The notes below the pieces were generated by a model. It ran no database searches and had not been told where the DNA came from. It saw only the letters and a program-made list of their open reading frames with translations. A program made the translations under genes and the position numbers. A DNA stretch of 64,000 nt from Desulfococcus multivorans (GTDB lineage Bacteria; Desulfobacterota; Desulfobacteria; Desulfobacterales; Desulfococcaceae), in NCBI RefSeq assembly GCF_001854245.1, contig NZ_CP015381.1:336001-400000 (forward strand), read 5' to 3'. Below, piece by piece: positions 38,639 through 48,434 of this stretch (its first letter is position 1; each line of letters opens with the position of its first letter).

Positions 38639-38875
38639 TCAATTTTCGATTTTCATGATGGTAACCGGAAAGAGGTGCCGGGAGGATACAGCCCGGGCCC
38701 CTTCAGCGGTGAGTTTTAGTGCCGATTAAGCGCCGCGGCGGATCAGCGGCCCGGATTGTTTGAGCGCAAGCGAGTTTCCGGGCCGCCCGGAGCAAGCTTT
38801 AGCGGCACTTGAACGAAACCGCGTGGGGCGCGGGCTGTATCCTCCCGGCACCGGCCTATGAAAGTCGAAAGTTGA
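38639..38875. repeat. R1 palindromic element, copy b (long form, 237 bp)
   Basis: Outer ends are TCAATTTTCGATTTTCAT and ATGAAAGTCGAAAGTTGA. Inner arms TGCCGGGAGGATACAGCCCG and CGGGCTGTATCCTCCCGGCA pair perfectly over 20 bp. Two further inverted modules and a central GCGGCCCGG / CCGGGCCGC hairpin make the whole copy one nested near-palindrome. It fills the 555-bp gap between the MAT gene and the GNAT gene, ending 68 bp before the GNAT start. The MAT promoter is presumably in the remainder. Confidence 0.85.
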
Positions 38876-38943
38876 GTGATTATGGATTAAGGCGGATGCT
38901 TTCGTAAGCAGTCGATCTTCAGACGGTTTCGAAAAAGTGCGCG

Positions 38944-39528
38944 ATGGTTTCTCTGCGTCACATCATCGAGGGCCTCTATCGCAGGCCCGAACGGTCCGCC
39001 GCCTGGATCGAGCTGGTCCGGGATCTGACGGCCCCGATCACCGTCGTCGAGCCGGATATCGCATTTTCCCGACGCTGGGCCGGCTCGGGGGATATGTTCG
39101 TCCTGGCGGCCTTTCAGGGGTTTGTCAAGGGTGCGGATTTTCTGGACCGGGCCCTCGAGCGGGGCGATCGGTTTCTGTTGCTGGAGCGTTCGGAGCGCAT
39201 CTGCGCCTTTGCTTGGGTCACCTTCCGGGACTATCCCCTGGATCTCCTGCACACCCTTCATCTGGATCCCGGCATCGCTTACCTGGTCTATATTTTCGTC
39301 TTTCCGGATCACCAGGGAAGGGGCGTGGGGTCCTATCTCCTGGGATCCCTGATGGAATGCCTTCGGGAGATGGGCTGCCATACCCTGGTTTCGGGGATGT
39401 ACGAGGACTGGGAAATTTCGGTCGGGCTGCACCTCAAGGCAGGGTTCCGCATCCGCCGGAAATTCGTGAAAAGAAGGCTCCTGCGGTTTATTCCCTGTCC
39501 GCCGAAGGTTGTGAACATGGATGAATGA
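38944..39528 (+). CDS. GNAT-family N-acetyltransferase
   Basis: The 194-residue protein has the GNAT fold. Motif A is FPDHQGRGVGSYLLGSLM near residue 120, with the acetyl-CoA loop QGRGVG. The strand before it reads AYLVYIFV, and motif B (HLKAGFRIRRKF) follows near residue 165. The substrate is unknown. ATG 38944 lacks a strong ribosome site. An R1 repeat ends shortly upstream, so the transcript leader probably lies within or next to the repeat. Confidence 0.85.
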   Translation: MVSLRHIIEGLYRRPERSAAWIELVRDLTAPITVVEPDIAFSRRWAGSGDMFVLAAFQGFVKGADFLDRALERGDRFLLLERSERICAFAWVTFRDYPLDLLHTLHLDPGIAYLVYIFVFPDHQGRGVGSYLLGSLMECLREMGCHTLVSGMYEDWEISVGLHLKAGFRIRRKFVKRRLLRFIPCPPKVVNMDE

Positions 39529-39640
39529 TGTCCTTCCGGCGCTTGTCCGGGGTCATGGAAGAAGATCGTTGACTTGTCGCGGCACAACCGTTATTGAGAG
39601 AAAAGAACAGAAATATGAGCATTGGATTTTATAATCGAAA

Positions 39641-39843
39641 TCGACTTTCGACTTAGATAGGCTGTATCCTCCCGACACCTCTTTCCGGTCACCATATTGA
39701 AAGCCGAAAGTTAAGGCTGAAGGTCAGAGGAATGCCCCCGTAACAAACGGGAGTGCTTATCCTCCTTCAGTCTTCAGTCTTCAGTCTTCAGTCTTCGGCC
39801 TTCAGTCTCTATCCAGTCACGATCGTGAAAGTCGAAAGTTGAG
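39641..39843. repeat. R1 element copy c, reverse orientation, interrupted by heptamer repeats
   Basis: The left part carries TCGACTTTCGACTT, then GGCTGTATCCTCCCGACACC and CCGGTCACCATA followed by TTGAAAGCCGAAAGTTAA, so the asymmetric marker lies on the right (reverse copy). A heptamer array follows, then a second R1 end, GTGAAAGTCGAAAGTTGA (39825-39842). It fills most of the 362-bp gap between the GNAT and DUF2889 genes. Confidence 0.7.
39766..39807. repeat. Six tandem 7-bp repeats (TTCAGTC)
   Basis: Four exact TTCAGTC units, one variant (TTCGGCC) and a sixth exact unit run in register. Related heptamers (CTGAAGG/CTGAAGA) border the hairpin elements at 41.6 and 43.9 kb. Confidence 0.9.
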
Positions 39844-39890
39844 TAATATTTTTTCAAAAATCCGAGAAATGAAAAGGAGTTTGAAGGTTC

Positions 39891-40439
39891 GTGATTAGCC
39901 TGGACAAGACGCGACAGAAAAAGATCCACAGCCGCAGCATCCATACCGCCGTCTACGAGGGCGGGCCCGACACGATTATCGTCGAGGGTTCCCTGAAGGA
40001 TGAGCGTCACCTCGACTCATACCTGCCCACCGGTGAGATGCGTCCGCCGTATACCGTTCATCACATGATCATCCGCATGGAATTACAGATCCCGGAACTG
40101 GTGATTGTCGACGTGGCAGTGGAGATGCCCACGGCGCCCCACGCGGTCTGCCAGGAAGTGCGGGAGTGCCTTACCCCCATCAAAGGCATGCGCATTGCCG
40201 CCGGGTTCACCTCCCGGGTCAGGAAACTGGTGGGGCGGGAAACGGGGTGTACGCATCTCCAGGAGCTGCTGGCGGCCATGGCCCCGGCCGTCTTCCAGGG
40301 CGCCTGGAGTGCCAGGATCAGAAAGCCGATCGATCCCGAGGTCTATGCCGGCATGCTGGAGAAGCTTAAAAACTCCTGCTGGGCCTGGCGTGATGACGGC
40401 CCGTGGGCAGCCAAAGGGGTCAGGACAACCCGAAAATGA
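39891..40439 (+). CDS. DUF2889 protein
   Basis: The 182-residue soluble protein matches DUF2889. It starts by describing RSIHTAVYEGGPDTIIVEGSL, then has YTVHHMIIRMEL, MPTAPHAVC and the conserved GCTHL near residue 122. GTG 39891 is the start, with AAGGAG 11 bases upstream. The family has no established function but is frequent in Desulfobacterota and betaproteobacteria. It is convergent with mtnA. Confidence 0.85.
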   Translation: MISLDKTRQKKIHSRSIHTAVYEGGPDTIIVEGSLKDERHLDSYLPTGEMRPPYTVHHMIIRMELQIPELVIVDVAVEMPTAPHAVCQEVRECLTPIKGMRIAAGFTSRVRKLVGRETGCTHLQELLAAMAPAVFQGAWSARIRKPIDPEVYAGMLEKLKNSCWAWRDDGPWAAKGVRTTRK

Positions 40440-40462
40440 GGCGGCGGCGCATCCGCCTCGTC

Positions 40463-41563
<1,101 letters not shown>

Positions 41564-41589
41564 ATGGTTCACCTCAAATAAGGGGTTTA

Positions 41590-41726
41590 GGCTGAAGGCT
41601 GAAGACTGAAGGCAGGTATTTTTGCGTGCTTTGCGTGAGAATCTTTTTTGACAAGCGTCTTCCGGAGCGAAAAAATATCTCACGCAAAGCACGCAAAGGT
41701 TTTTTTATCCTTCAGCCTTCAGCCTT
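41590..41726. repeat. Composite repeat element A (heptamers-hairpin-heptamers)
   Basis: The order is tandem CTGAAGG-type heptamers (41590-41613), a hairpin whose 20-bp arms TTTGCGTGCTTTGCGTGAGA and TCTCACGCAAAGCACGCAAA pair perfectly, then heptamers in the opposite sense (41710-41726). The 35-bp centre (GACAAGCGTCTTCCGGAGCG) is shared with element B in inverted orientation. It separates mtnA from ade. Confidence 0.85.
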
Positions 41727-41729
41727 TTT

Positions 41730-43442
41730 TTATTCCACAAACAAGGGCACCACCTCAAATCGTCCCACATCCACCAGTCCCATATCGGTGAGCTTCAGTT
41801 CGGGAATCACCGGCAGGGCCAGAAAGCTGAGGGTCATGAAGGGATCGCGGAGGGTTCCGCCCATAGCCGCGGCCGCTGCGATCAGGTCGTCGAGCCGATC
41901 CCGGATGACGGTCATGGGCTCGGGGGACATCAGCCCGGCGATGGGCAGGGGCAGGGCCGCGCGAACATCCCGTTCAAAGGCGGCACAGAGGCCGCCGCCC
42001 ATTCGAACGACGGCCTCGAGGGCGGTTTTCATCGCCTTGTCGTCGGTACCGACAACGATGATGTTGTGACTGTCATGGGCCACGCTCGAAGCCAGGGCGC
42101 CCCGGCGCAGGCCGAATCCCCGGACGAATCCCAGACCGGTCCCGCCCTTTCCCGTATATCGCTCGACCACGGCGATCTTGAGGATGTCCCGCGAGGGGTC
42201 GGCCACGGCCATGCCGTCCCGGATTGTCGCGTCCAGGACGGACTGCCCCGTAACCAACTGGTCGGGAATCACATCGATGACCCGGATGCGACGGCCCTGG
42301 GCGGGAAGGGCGAAATCGACGGTGTCCGGCGCGATGTGCATGGACGGAGGGAGCCCGGCGGACAACGGACGGGGAATTTCCGGACGCATGTTGCCCTTCT
42401 CGGCGGTCAGGCGCCCCCCGACGTAGACGGCCTCGGCCCGGGGGGCGCGGAGATCCGGAAAGATCACCATGTCGGCCCGGCGGCCGGGGGTGAGTGCGCC
42501 GACGTCGTGGAGGCCGAAATAGCGGGCGGGGTGCAGGGTGCCCATCCGGATGGCCGAGACGGGATCGAGCCCCAGTGCGACGGCGCTTCGGATGATGTGA
42601 TCGACATGACCTTCCGCGAGAATATCATGGGGGTGTCGGTCGTCGGTGCACCACATCATGCGGTCCATGGTCTTTTCGTTGATGACGGGAAACAAGGCAT
42701 CGAGGTTTCGTGCGCCGGTTCCCTCCCGGATCATAATGTGCATGCCCATGGCCAGCTTCTCGCGGGCCTCGGCGGCTGTGGTGCATTCGTGGTCGCTTTC
42801 GATGCCCGCGGCGACATAGGCGGCGAGGGGCTTTCCGGTCAAACCCGGCGCGTGGCCGTCCACGCGTTTTCCCTGTTGCCGGGCCAGGGCGATTTTTCCC
42901 AGAACAGCGGGATCTCCCGCCACGACTCCCGGGAAGTTCATCATTTCAGCCAGGGCACGGATGCGCTCCTCACCCATGAACCGGGAGAGCTCCCGGACGC
43001 CGAGGGCTGCCCCGGCCGTCTCCATGGCCGTCGCCGGTACGCAGGAGGGGAGGGTGTAGTAGACGCCCAGGGGCTGGTTTTCGGCTGCCGCCAGCATGTA
43101 GCGGATGCCTTCGACGCCGAGGACGTTGGCGATTTCATGGGGGTCGGCGACGACGGTGGTGACGCCCAGGGGCACCACCGCCCGCGCGAACTCGGTAACC
43201 GAGGCCATGGCGCTCTCGATGTGGAGGTGGGCGTCGATAAAGCCCGGGGCGACAAAGCTTCCGCTCAGGTTGACGACGGTGTCGGCGGCGTAATCGCCGA
43301 ATCCGGCGATGCGGCCGTCGATCACCGCGATATCCACGTTTTCGATCCGGCCCGAGAGGACATCGATCATTCGGCCGTTCTTCAAGAGCAGGTCTGCCTG
43401 TCGATCCCCTCGCGCGCACTGGATGAGCCTCTGAGCATCCAT
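41730..43442 (-). CDS. ade: Adenine deaminase (amidohydrolase)
   Basis: The 570-residue Ade-type amidohydrolase has the metal-binding PGFIDAHLHIESAM near residue 62, the VVADPHEIANV segment, DGHAPG, SDHE and the TDDRHPHDIL block, then C-terminal VAHDSHNIIVVG. It converts adenine to hypoxanthine and ammonia with Mn or Fe. AAGGAGG precedes ATG 43442. It lies upstream of mtnA on the same strand, although a repeat element separates them. Together they fit salvage of methylthioadenosine. Confidence 0.94.
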   Translation of the reverse strand: MDAQRLIQCARGDRQADLLLKNGRMIDVLSGRIENVDIAVIDGRIAGFGDYAADTVVNLSGSFVAPGFIDAHLHIESAMASVTEFARAVVPLGVTTVVADPHEIANVLGVEGIRYMLAAAENQPLGVYYTLPSCVPATAMETAGAALGVRELSRFMGEERIRALAEMMNFPGVVAGDPAVLGKIALARQQGKRVDGHAPGLTGKPLAAYVAAGIESDHECTTAAEAREKLAMGMHIMIREGTGARNLDALFPVINEKTMDRMMWCTDDRHPHDILAEGHVDHIIRSAVALGLDPVSAIRMGTLHPARYFGLHDVGALTPGRRADMVIFPDLRAPRAEAVYVGGRLTAEKGNMRPEIPRPLSAGLPPSMHIAPDTVDFALPAQGRRIRVIDVIPDQLVTGQSVLDATIRDGMAVADPSRDILKIAVVERYTGKGGTGLGFVRGFGLRRGALASSVAHDSHNIIVVGTDDKAMKTALEAVVRMGGGLCAAFERDVRAALPLPIAGLMSPEPMTVIRDRLDDLIAAAAAMGGTLRDPFMTLSFLALPVIPELKLTDMGLVDVGRFEVVPLFVE

Positions 43443-43536
43443 AAAACCTCCTTGGGACTGTTCGGTCGGGAACGGCCGGCATCCTGACGGGTTCCCTGTG
43501 CACAAGAGCGTGTTCAGCGCTCGCATAATGAAGATC

Positions 43537-43687
43537 TCAACTTTCGACTTTCATGATGGTAACCGGAAAGCGGTGCCGGGAGGATACGGCCGGGCCCCCC
43601 GGAGCAAGCTTTAGCGGCACTTGAACGAAACCGCGTGGGGCGCGGGCCGTATCCTCCCGGCACCGGCCTATGAAAGTCGAAAGTTGA
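43537..43687. repeat. R1 palindromic element, copy d (151 bp)
   Basis: A complete copy: ends TCAACTTTCGACTTTCAT and ATGAAAGTCGAAAGTTGA. Inner arms TGCCGGGAGGATACGGCC and GGCCGTATCCTCCCGGCA are perfectly paired. Only the right inner module (AGCAAGCTTTAGCGGCACTT) is present. The arm bases differ from copy b in a compensated way. It lies 95 bp upstream of the ade start. Confidence 0.88.
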
Positions 43688-43850
43688 GGAAGATGCTGTA
43701 CCATGGAATGTCCGGCCGGAAAAGGGGAATCGATATCTTTTTCGTTGTTTGACCCGGCATTCGATGATAGATTAACCGTTTAACATCACGATGGATTCGA
43801 ATTCCGGGTCCGTCGTCTTCGGCGATTTTGAAAATCGATTCTGTATGCAT

Positions 43851-44055
43851 TCAACTTTCGGCTCTCGCAATGGTAACCGGATAGCGGGGGAAGGCAGAGG
43901 TCAGAAGGCTGAAGGCTGAAGACTGAAGACTGAAGACTGAAGACTGAAGGATAAAAAACCTTGGCGTTCTTTGCGTGCTTTGCGTGAGACATTTTTTCGC
44001 TCCGGAAGGCGCTTGTCAAAAAGGATTCTCACGCAAAGACGCAAAGACGCAAAGG
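43851..44055. repeat. R1 half copy e plus composite repeat element B
   Basis: R1 left end TCAACTTTCGGCTCTC with TGGTAACCGG (43851-43888) runs into tandem CTGAAGA/CTGAAGG heptamers (about 43903-43950). A hairpin follows with arms TTTGCGTGCTTTGCGTGAGA and TCTCACGCAAAGACGCAAAG. Element B is the inverse orientation of element A. It ends 20 bp before the glnE start. With R1-d it occupies most of the 633-bp ade-glnE gap, and nothing else is recognised there. Confidence 0.85.
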
Positions 44056-44075
44056 AAAAACGGGGTGAAAAGACA

Positions 44076-46964
44076 ATGTCAAATCCGATCGTGCTCTCCC
44101 AGGAACTGGCCCGCGAGGCCGACAAGCGATGGGATGAATTCCGGGCTTCGCCGGCCTATGCCGACGCCGAGGGATACATAACGTCCGAACTGGCCGAATT
44201 CCTGAGGCGTGCCTTTGCCGTCAGCGACTTCATGCTCAAAAACTGCACCCGGAACCCCGAAATGACGGCGGCGCTTTTCGAGAGCGGCGACCTCTTCCGG
44301 GGCTACGATGGGGAGGCTTACGCCCGAAGCCTCGCAATACTGCTCGAAGATGTCGAGGACGAGGCGGGCCTCTCGCGGATTCTGCGGCTCTTCAGGCGAA
44401 GGGAGATGACCCGGATCGCCTTTCGGGACCTGTCGGGGCTTGCCGACCTCTGGGAAACCATGGCGGACCTGTCCTCTCTGGCCGAGGGCTGCATCGCGGC
44501 CGCCCTGTCATGCCTCTATGACCGGCATTGCGTCGCTCTCGGCACACCCATGGACGGCGAGGGACACGCCCAGAAGCTGGTGGTTTTCGGTATGGGAAAG
44601 CTGGGGGCCCGAGAACTCAACTTTTCTTCGGACATCGATCTGATCTTCGCTTATCCCGAATCCGGCGAGACCCGGGGCGGCCCCCGGATCGTCACCAACG
44701 AGGAATTTTTCATCCGGCTCTCCCGCCGTCTCATCCATGTGCTGGGGGCGAACACCGCCGACGGCATGGTCTTCCGGGTCGACATGAACCTCCGTCCCTA
44801 CGGGGAATCCGGGCCCCTGGCCATGGGGTTCGATGCCATGGAAACCTACTATCAGGAACAGGGGCGGGAGTGGGAACGGTATGCCTGGATCAAGGCCCGT
44901 CCGTTGGCCGGCGATTTTGCCGCCGGCGACCGCCTTGCCGCCGCCCTCCGGCCCTTCATCTATCGCCGGTACCTTGATTTCGGGGTATTCGAGTCCCTGC
45001 GGGAGATGAAACAGATGATCGCCCTCGAGGTGAAGCGCAAGGGCATGGCCGACAACATCAAATTGGGACCGGGCGGCATTCGGGAGGTGGAATTTTTCGG
45101 TCAGATCTTTCAGCTCATCCGGGGCGGCGTCGTTCCCGCCCTTCAGGAGCGGCGGATTTACACGGTGTTGAGCCTGCTGGTGCAGGAAGGCTGCATTGCC
45201 CCCGAGACCTGCAGGACCCTTCAGGAAGCCTATATCTTTCTGCGCCGGGTCGAGCATCGCCTTCAGGCCGTCAACGACGCCCAGACCCATGTACTGCCGA
45301 AGGATGAACCGGGGCGGGCACGCCTTGCCGCGGCCATGGGCTTCGACGGATGGGCTTCGTTTTATGACTGCCTGGACGCCTATAGGGCGGCGGTCCACGG
45401 TCATTTCAACAGTCTTCTCAAGATGGAGGAGAGCGCGCCTGAGAAGGATGCGGCGGCGGAGCCTCTGGCCGAGATATGGGATCGTCCCCGGGATGACGCC
45501 GACATACGGTCCATTCTCCAATCCGCGGGTTACGACGATCCCGAAGCCGCTTTCAGGTGCATCAAATCCTTCCGGGATGAGCTCGGCGATCAGGTTCTCA
45601 GCAGGGAGGGACGGGATCGGATCACCCGCCTCATGCCCCTGGTGATCGCCGGGGCCGGGCGGACCGATGATTCCTGCATCGCCTTGGAGCGGACTATCGA
45701 TCTGATCCGTGCCATCCGTCGACGGACCAGCTACGTGGCCTTGCTCCTGGAGAACCCCCATGCCCTGGACCATCTTATTCGGCTGGCCGACACCAGCGCC
45801 TGGATCATGCGGCTTCTGGCACGCCAGCCGGTGCTCATGGACGAGCTGCTGGACGCCAGGACCCTTTACCTCCCTCCGGAGCGCTCCGAGCTGGAGGCAT
45901 CCCTCGCGCGCAACCAGGCCAAAAGCGACCCCGACGATCTCGAGGGCCATATGGACGCTCTGCGTCTCTTCCGCCAGATAAACACCCTCAAGGTGGCCGC
46001 CGCCGACATCACCAACGCCATCCCCCTGATGCGGGTCAGCGATCATTTGTCCGACATCGCCGAGACGGTGCTGCGCCGGGTCGTGGAGATGTCGGCGGTT
46101 CACCTGTTCGAACGGCACGGGACACCCCCGTGCGATCCGCCGCTCCTTCCCGGAGAGCGGGGCTTTGCAGTCATCGCCTACGGCAAGCTGGGCGGGCTCG
46201 AGCTGGGTTATGATTCGGATCTCGATCTCGTATTCCTCCATTCGGGCGTCGGCGGACTCAGCGACGGCCGGCAGCCCGTGGACACCACCACCTTTTACAG
46301 CCGTCTTGGGCAACGGGTCCTCCACATGCTCTCCACCCATACGGCCGCCGGTCGGCTTTACGAGGTGGACATGCGGCTCAGGCCCAGCGGGGCCGCCGGC
46401 ATCCTGGTGTCTTCGGTGTCGGGCTTCCGGGAGTATCAGTTGAACGAGGCATGGACCTGGGAGAAACAGGCTCTGGTCCGGGCCAGGCCCATCGTCGGCG
46501 ACCCCCGGCTCATGGATCGATTCCAGGAGATCCGTCGGGAGATCCTGGCCCAGCCGCGAAATCGGGAGGCCCTTCGGGCGGAGATCCGGGACATGCGGGC
46601 ACGGATGCGAAGAGACTTTCCGGCGCCCGAGCCCGGACAGTTCGATCTGAAGCAGGGGGTGGGGGGTATGGTGGACATCGAGTTCCTGGTCCAGTACCTG
46701 GTGCTGCTGGAGTCCCACCGCCGGCCCGAGATCCTGAGATGGACCGATAACGTCCGCCTCATCCGGTCCCTGGCCGACGCCCGAATCATCGATGAGATCA
46801 CGGCTTATTTCCTGAGAAAAGCCTACCTGACCTATCGGTCCATGGGCCATAAGCTGAGCCTTCGGGAAAAACCCGCCAGGGTATCCGATGACCGGTTCAT
46901 CGAGCTGCGGGAACGGGTGACGGCGGTCTGGCGGCGATATGTGGGCACGGATAGTACGTCATAG
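44076..46964 (+). CDS. glnE: Glutamine synthetase adenylyltransferase/adenylyl-removing enzyme GlnE
   Basis: The 962-residue enzyme has two nucleotidyltransferase domains. The first reads VVFGMGKLGARELNFSSDIDL near residue 170 (adenylyl-removing half) and the second YGKLGGLELGYDSDLDLVF near 700 (adenylylating half), separated by a helical regulatory region. It controls glutamine synthetase in response to glutamine and PII-UMP. The start ATG 44076 (MSNPIVLSQ) lies just after a repeat element. An upstream start at 43971 would translate the repeat itself and is rejected. It completes the set with glnD and PII. Confidence 0.96.
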   Translation: MSNPIVLSQELAREADKRWDEFRASPAYADAEGYITSELAEFLRRAFAVSDFMLKNCTRNPEMTAALFESGDLFRGYDGEAYARSLAILLEDVEDEAGLSRILRLFRRREMTRIAFRDLSGLADLWETMADLSSLAEGCIAAALSCLYDRHCVALGTPMDGEGHAQKLVVFGMGKLGARELNFSSDIDLIFAYPESGETRGGPRIVTNEEFFIRLSRRLIHVLGANTADGMVFRVDMNLRPYGESGPLAMGFDAMETYYQEQGREWERYAWIKARPLAGDFAAGDRLAAALRPFIYRRYLDFGVFESLREMKQMIALEVKRKGMADNIKLGPGGIREVEFFGQIFQLIRGGVVPALQERRIYTVLSLLVQEGCIAPETCRTLQEAYIFLRRVEHRLQAVNDAQTHVLPKDEPGRARLAAAMGFDGWASFYDCLDAYRAAVHGHFNSLLKMEESAPEKDAAAEPLAEIWDRPRDDADIRSILQSAGYDDPEAAFRCIKSFRDELGDQVLSREGRDRITRLMPLVIAGAGRTDDSCIALERTIDLIRAIRRRTSYVALLLENPHALDHLIRLADTSAWIMRLLARQPVLMDELLDARTLYLPPERSELEASLARNQAKSDPDDLEGHMDALRLFRQINTLKVAAADITNAIPLMRVSDHLSDIAETVLRRVVEMSAVHLFERHGTPPCDPPLLPGERGFAVIAYGKLGGLELGYDSDLDLVFLHSGVGGLSDGRQPVDTTTFYSRLGQRVLHMLSTHTAAGRLYEVDMRLRPSGAAGILVSSVSGFREYQLNEAWTWEKQALVRARPIVGDPRLMDRFQEIRREILAQPRNREALRAEIRDMRARMRRDFPAPEPGQFDLKQGVGGMVDIEFLVQYLVLLESHRRPEILRWTDNVRLIRSLADARIIDEITAYFLRKAYLTYRSMGHKLSLREKPARVSDDRFIELRERVTAVWRRYVGTDSTS

Positions 46965-47023
46965 CGTTGGCTTCAATCCCCGATGGCGGCTGAAAAGAGG
47001 AGTGGGGCCGTGTAACGCCGGTG

Positions 47024-47512
47024 TCAACCGGCCGTATCGGAGCGCCTGAGGTCGACGGTTTCCGCCCGGCAGAGGCGGATCAGATCCCCCGGCGCGAGCT
47101 CGATCTGGAGGCCGCGCTTTCCGGCGCTGAAAAAGATGGTTTCGAAGGCTGCGGCGGAGGCGTCGATGAATATCGGGAGCCGCTTTTTCTGACCCAGGGG
47201 GCTGATGCCGCCCACCACATACCCCGTGGCCCGCTCCGCTGCTGCGGGATCGGCCATGGCGGCCTTCTTGGCGCCGGCCGCGGCGGCGACGGCCTTGAGG
47301 TCGAGCCGGCCGGAGACGGGAACCATGGCCGTCGCAAGGGGGTGCTTTCCGCCCTGAAGAGAGACCACCAGGGTCTTGAACATCCGTTCCGGGGGCACCC
47401 CCAGGGCTTTCGCGGCCTCCCGGCCGTAGGCATCCGTATCGGCGGCGTGGACATAGGCGTGCACCGTGTGTGGGATCTTATGCTTTTTCAGTATGTTGAT
47501 CGCCGGGGTCAT
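47024..47512 (-). CDS. ybaK: YbaK/EbsC-type Cys-tRNA(Pro) deacylase
   Basis: The 162-residue YbaK-fold protein starts MTPAINILKKHKIPHTVHAY. It has ALGVPPERMFKTLVV near residue 38, the catalytic Lys in MFKTL, and GYVVGGISPLGQKKRLP near 98. It hydrolyses Cys mischarged on tRNA(Pro). It is 19 bp downstream of the LysE-type gene on the same strand. Confidence 0.92.
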   Translation of the reverse strand: MTPAINILKKHKIPHTVHAYVHAADTDAYGREAAKALGVPPERMFKTLVVSLQGGKHPLATAMVPVSGRLDLKAVAAAAGAKKAAMADPAAAERATGYVVGGISPLGQKKRLPIFIDASAAAFETIFFSAGKRGLQIELAPGDLIRLCRAETVDLRRSDTAG

Positions 47513-47531
47513 GACGGCTCCGCCCGGACGG

Positions 47532-48164
47532 CTACCGTGCCATGGCCAGCCGGACGCCCAGGAACAGCATGACGGATCCGGTCAATCCGTCAAAGGTCCG
47601 ATGGACGGCGCGGCGTTTCAGCCAGGTCCCGGCGCGGTTGACGATGAGGGCCAGGAAGCACTGCCAGACCATGGCGACGACGAAATGAAGCCCGGCCAGG
47701 AAAAGGGACTGCCGCAGGGCCGAGCCCGAGGGATCGATGAACTGGGGCAGGAAGGCCATGTAAAAGACCACGGCCTTGGGGTTGAGGACGTTGGAGAGAA
47801 ACCCTTCCACGAAAGAGCGCCGGGGGCTGAACCGAAGTGGCGGGACGTCCCTGAAGGACGGTGACGGCGTATCGCCGGGTTTCCAGGCGTGCCGGAGGCT
47901 TGCCGCCCCCAGCCAGATCAGGTAGCCGGCCCCCGCCAGCTTCAGGACGCTGAAGGCCAGGGCCGACTGGAGAAGGATGACGGAGATGCCCACGGCCGAC
48001 ACCGCGGCGTGGACGAAAAGGCCCGTGCAGATGCCGAAGCTGCTGACGGCGCCGTCCCGCCAGCCGCCGCGGCCGGCGTTGCGGATGATGAGCAGGGTGT
48101 CCACCCCCGGCGTGAGGGTGAGCAGGGTGACGGCGATGAGGTAGGTCCGGAATTGGGGATCCAT
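47532..48164 (-). CDS. LysE/RhtB-family amino-acid exporter
   Basis: The 210-residue membrane protein has five to six hydrophobic helices. The LysE/RhtB N-terminal signature is LTPGVDTLLIIRNAGRGGWR near residue 18, followed by YLIWLGAASLRHAWK near 72 and FVEGFLSNVLNPKAVVFYMA near 110. It probably exports an amino acid such as homoserine, threonine or leucine. The substrate is not readable. Confidence 0.92.
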   Translation of the reverse strand: MDPQFRTYLIAVTLLTLTPGVDTLLIIRNAGRGGWRDGAVSSFGICTGLFVHAAVSAVGISVILLQSALAFSVLKLAGAGYLIWLGAASLRHAWKPGDTPSPSFRDVPPLRFSPRRSFVEGFLSNVLNPKAVVFYMAFLPQFIDPSGSALRQSLFLAGLHFVVAMVWQCFLALIVNRAGTWLKRRAVHRTFDGLTGSVMLFLGVRLAMAR

Positions 48165-48185
48165 TATGGGTCTTTCCTGATCAGG

Positions 48186-48434
48186 TCAAGCCGGTTTCAG
48201 GCGGATCTGAATCCGGCGGCCGGCAAATGCCACCGTGTCTCCGGAAAAGATTTTTTTCCGTTTCCGGGTCTCCACCGCATTATTGACCAGAACCTGCCCG
48301 TCCGCAATGGCGAACTTGGCCTCTCCGCCCGATGCGACCCAGTTTTCCATCTTGAGGATCTTGTAGAGCTCGATGGGCTCCCGGTCGATGATGATCTCGG
48401 GAACGGCGGTCGGCTCGTGGTGTTTCGTGTTCAC
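48186..48434 (-). CDS. S4-domain RNA-binding protein (YbcJ-like)
   Basis: The 82-residue protein is essentially one S4 domain: IELYKILKMENWVASGGEAK, then DGQVLVNNAVETRKRKKIFSG, like YbcJ. The start is GTG 48434, whose bases overlap the uvrA stop (GTGA), with AAAGGAG inside the end of uvrA. Translational coupling to uvrA is therefore likely. Family members bind RNA; the target is unknown. Confidence 0.85.
   Translation of the reverse strand: MNTKHHEPTAVPEIIIDREPIELYKILKMENWVASGGEAKFAIADGQVLVNNAVETRKRKKIFSGDTVAFAGRRIQIRLKPA

Noticed and set aside
38887-39432. Minus-strand frame opposite the GNAT gene
   Set aside because: The plus-strand frame has a clear acetyl-CoA motif; the minus frame has none.
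39766-39807. Possible CRISPR array
   Set aside because: The units are 7 bp in direct tandem with no spacers.
41564-41692. N-terminal extension of mtnA
   Set aside because: It is the translation of repeat element A; ATG 41563 has its own ribosome site.
43971-44075. An earlier glnE start giving a 35-residue Arg-rich extension
   Set aside because: The extension is translated from repeat element B and has no homology expected for GlnE; ATG 44076 fits the family.
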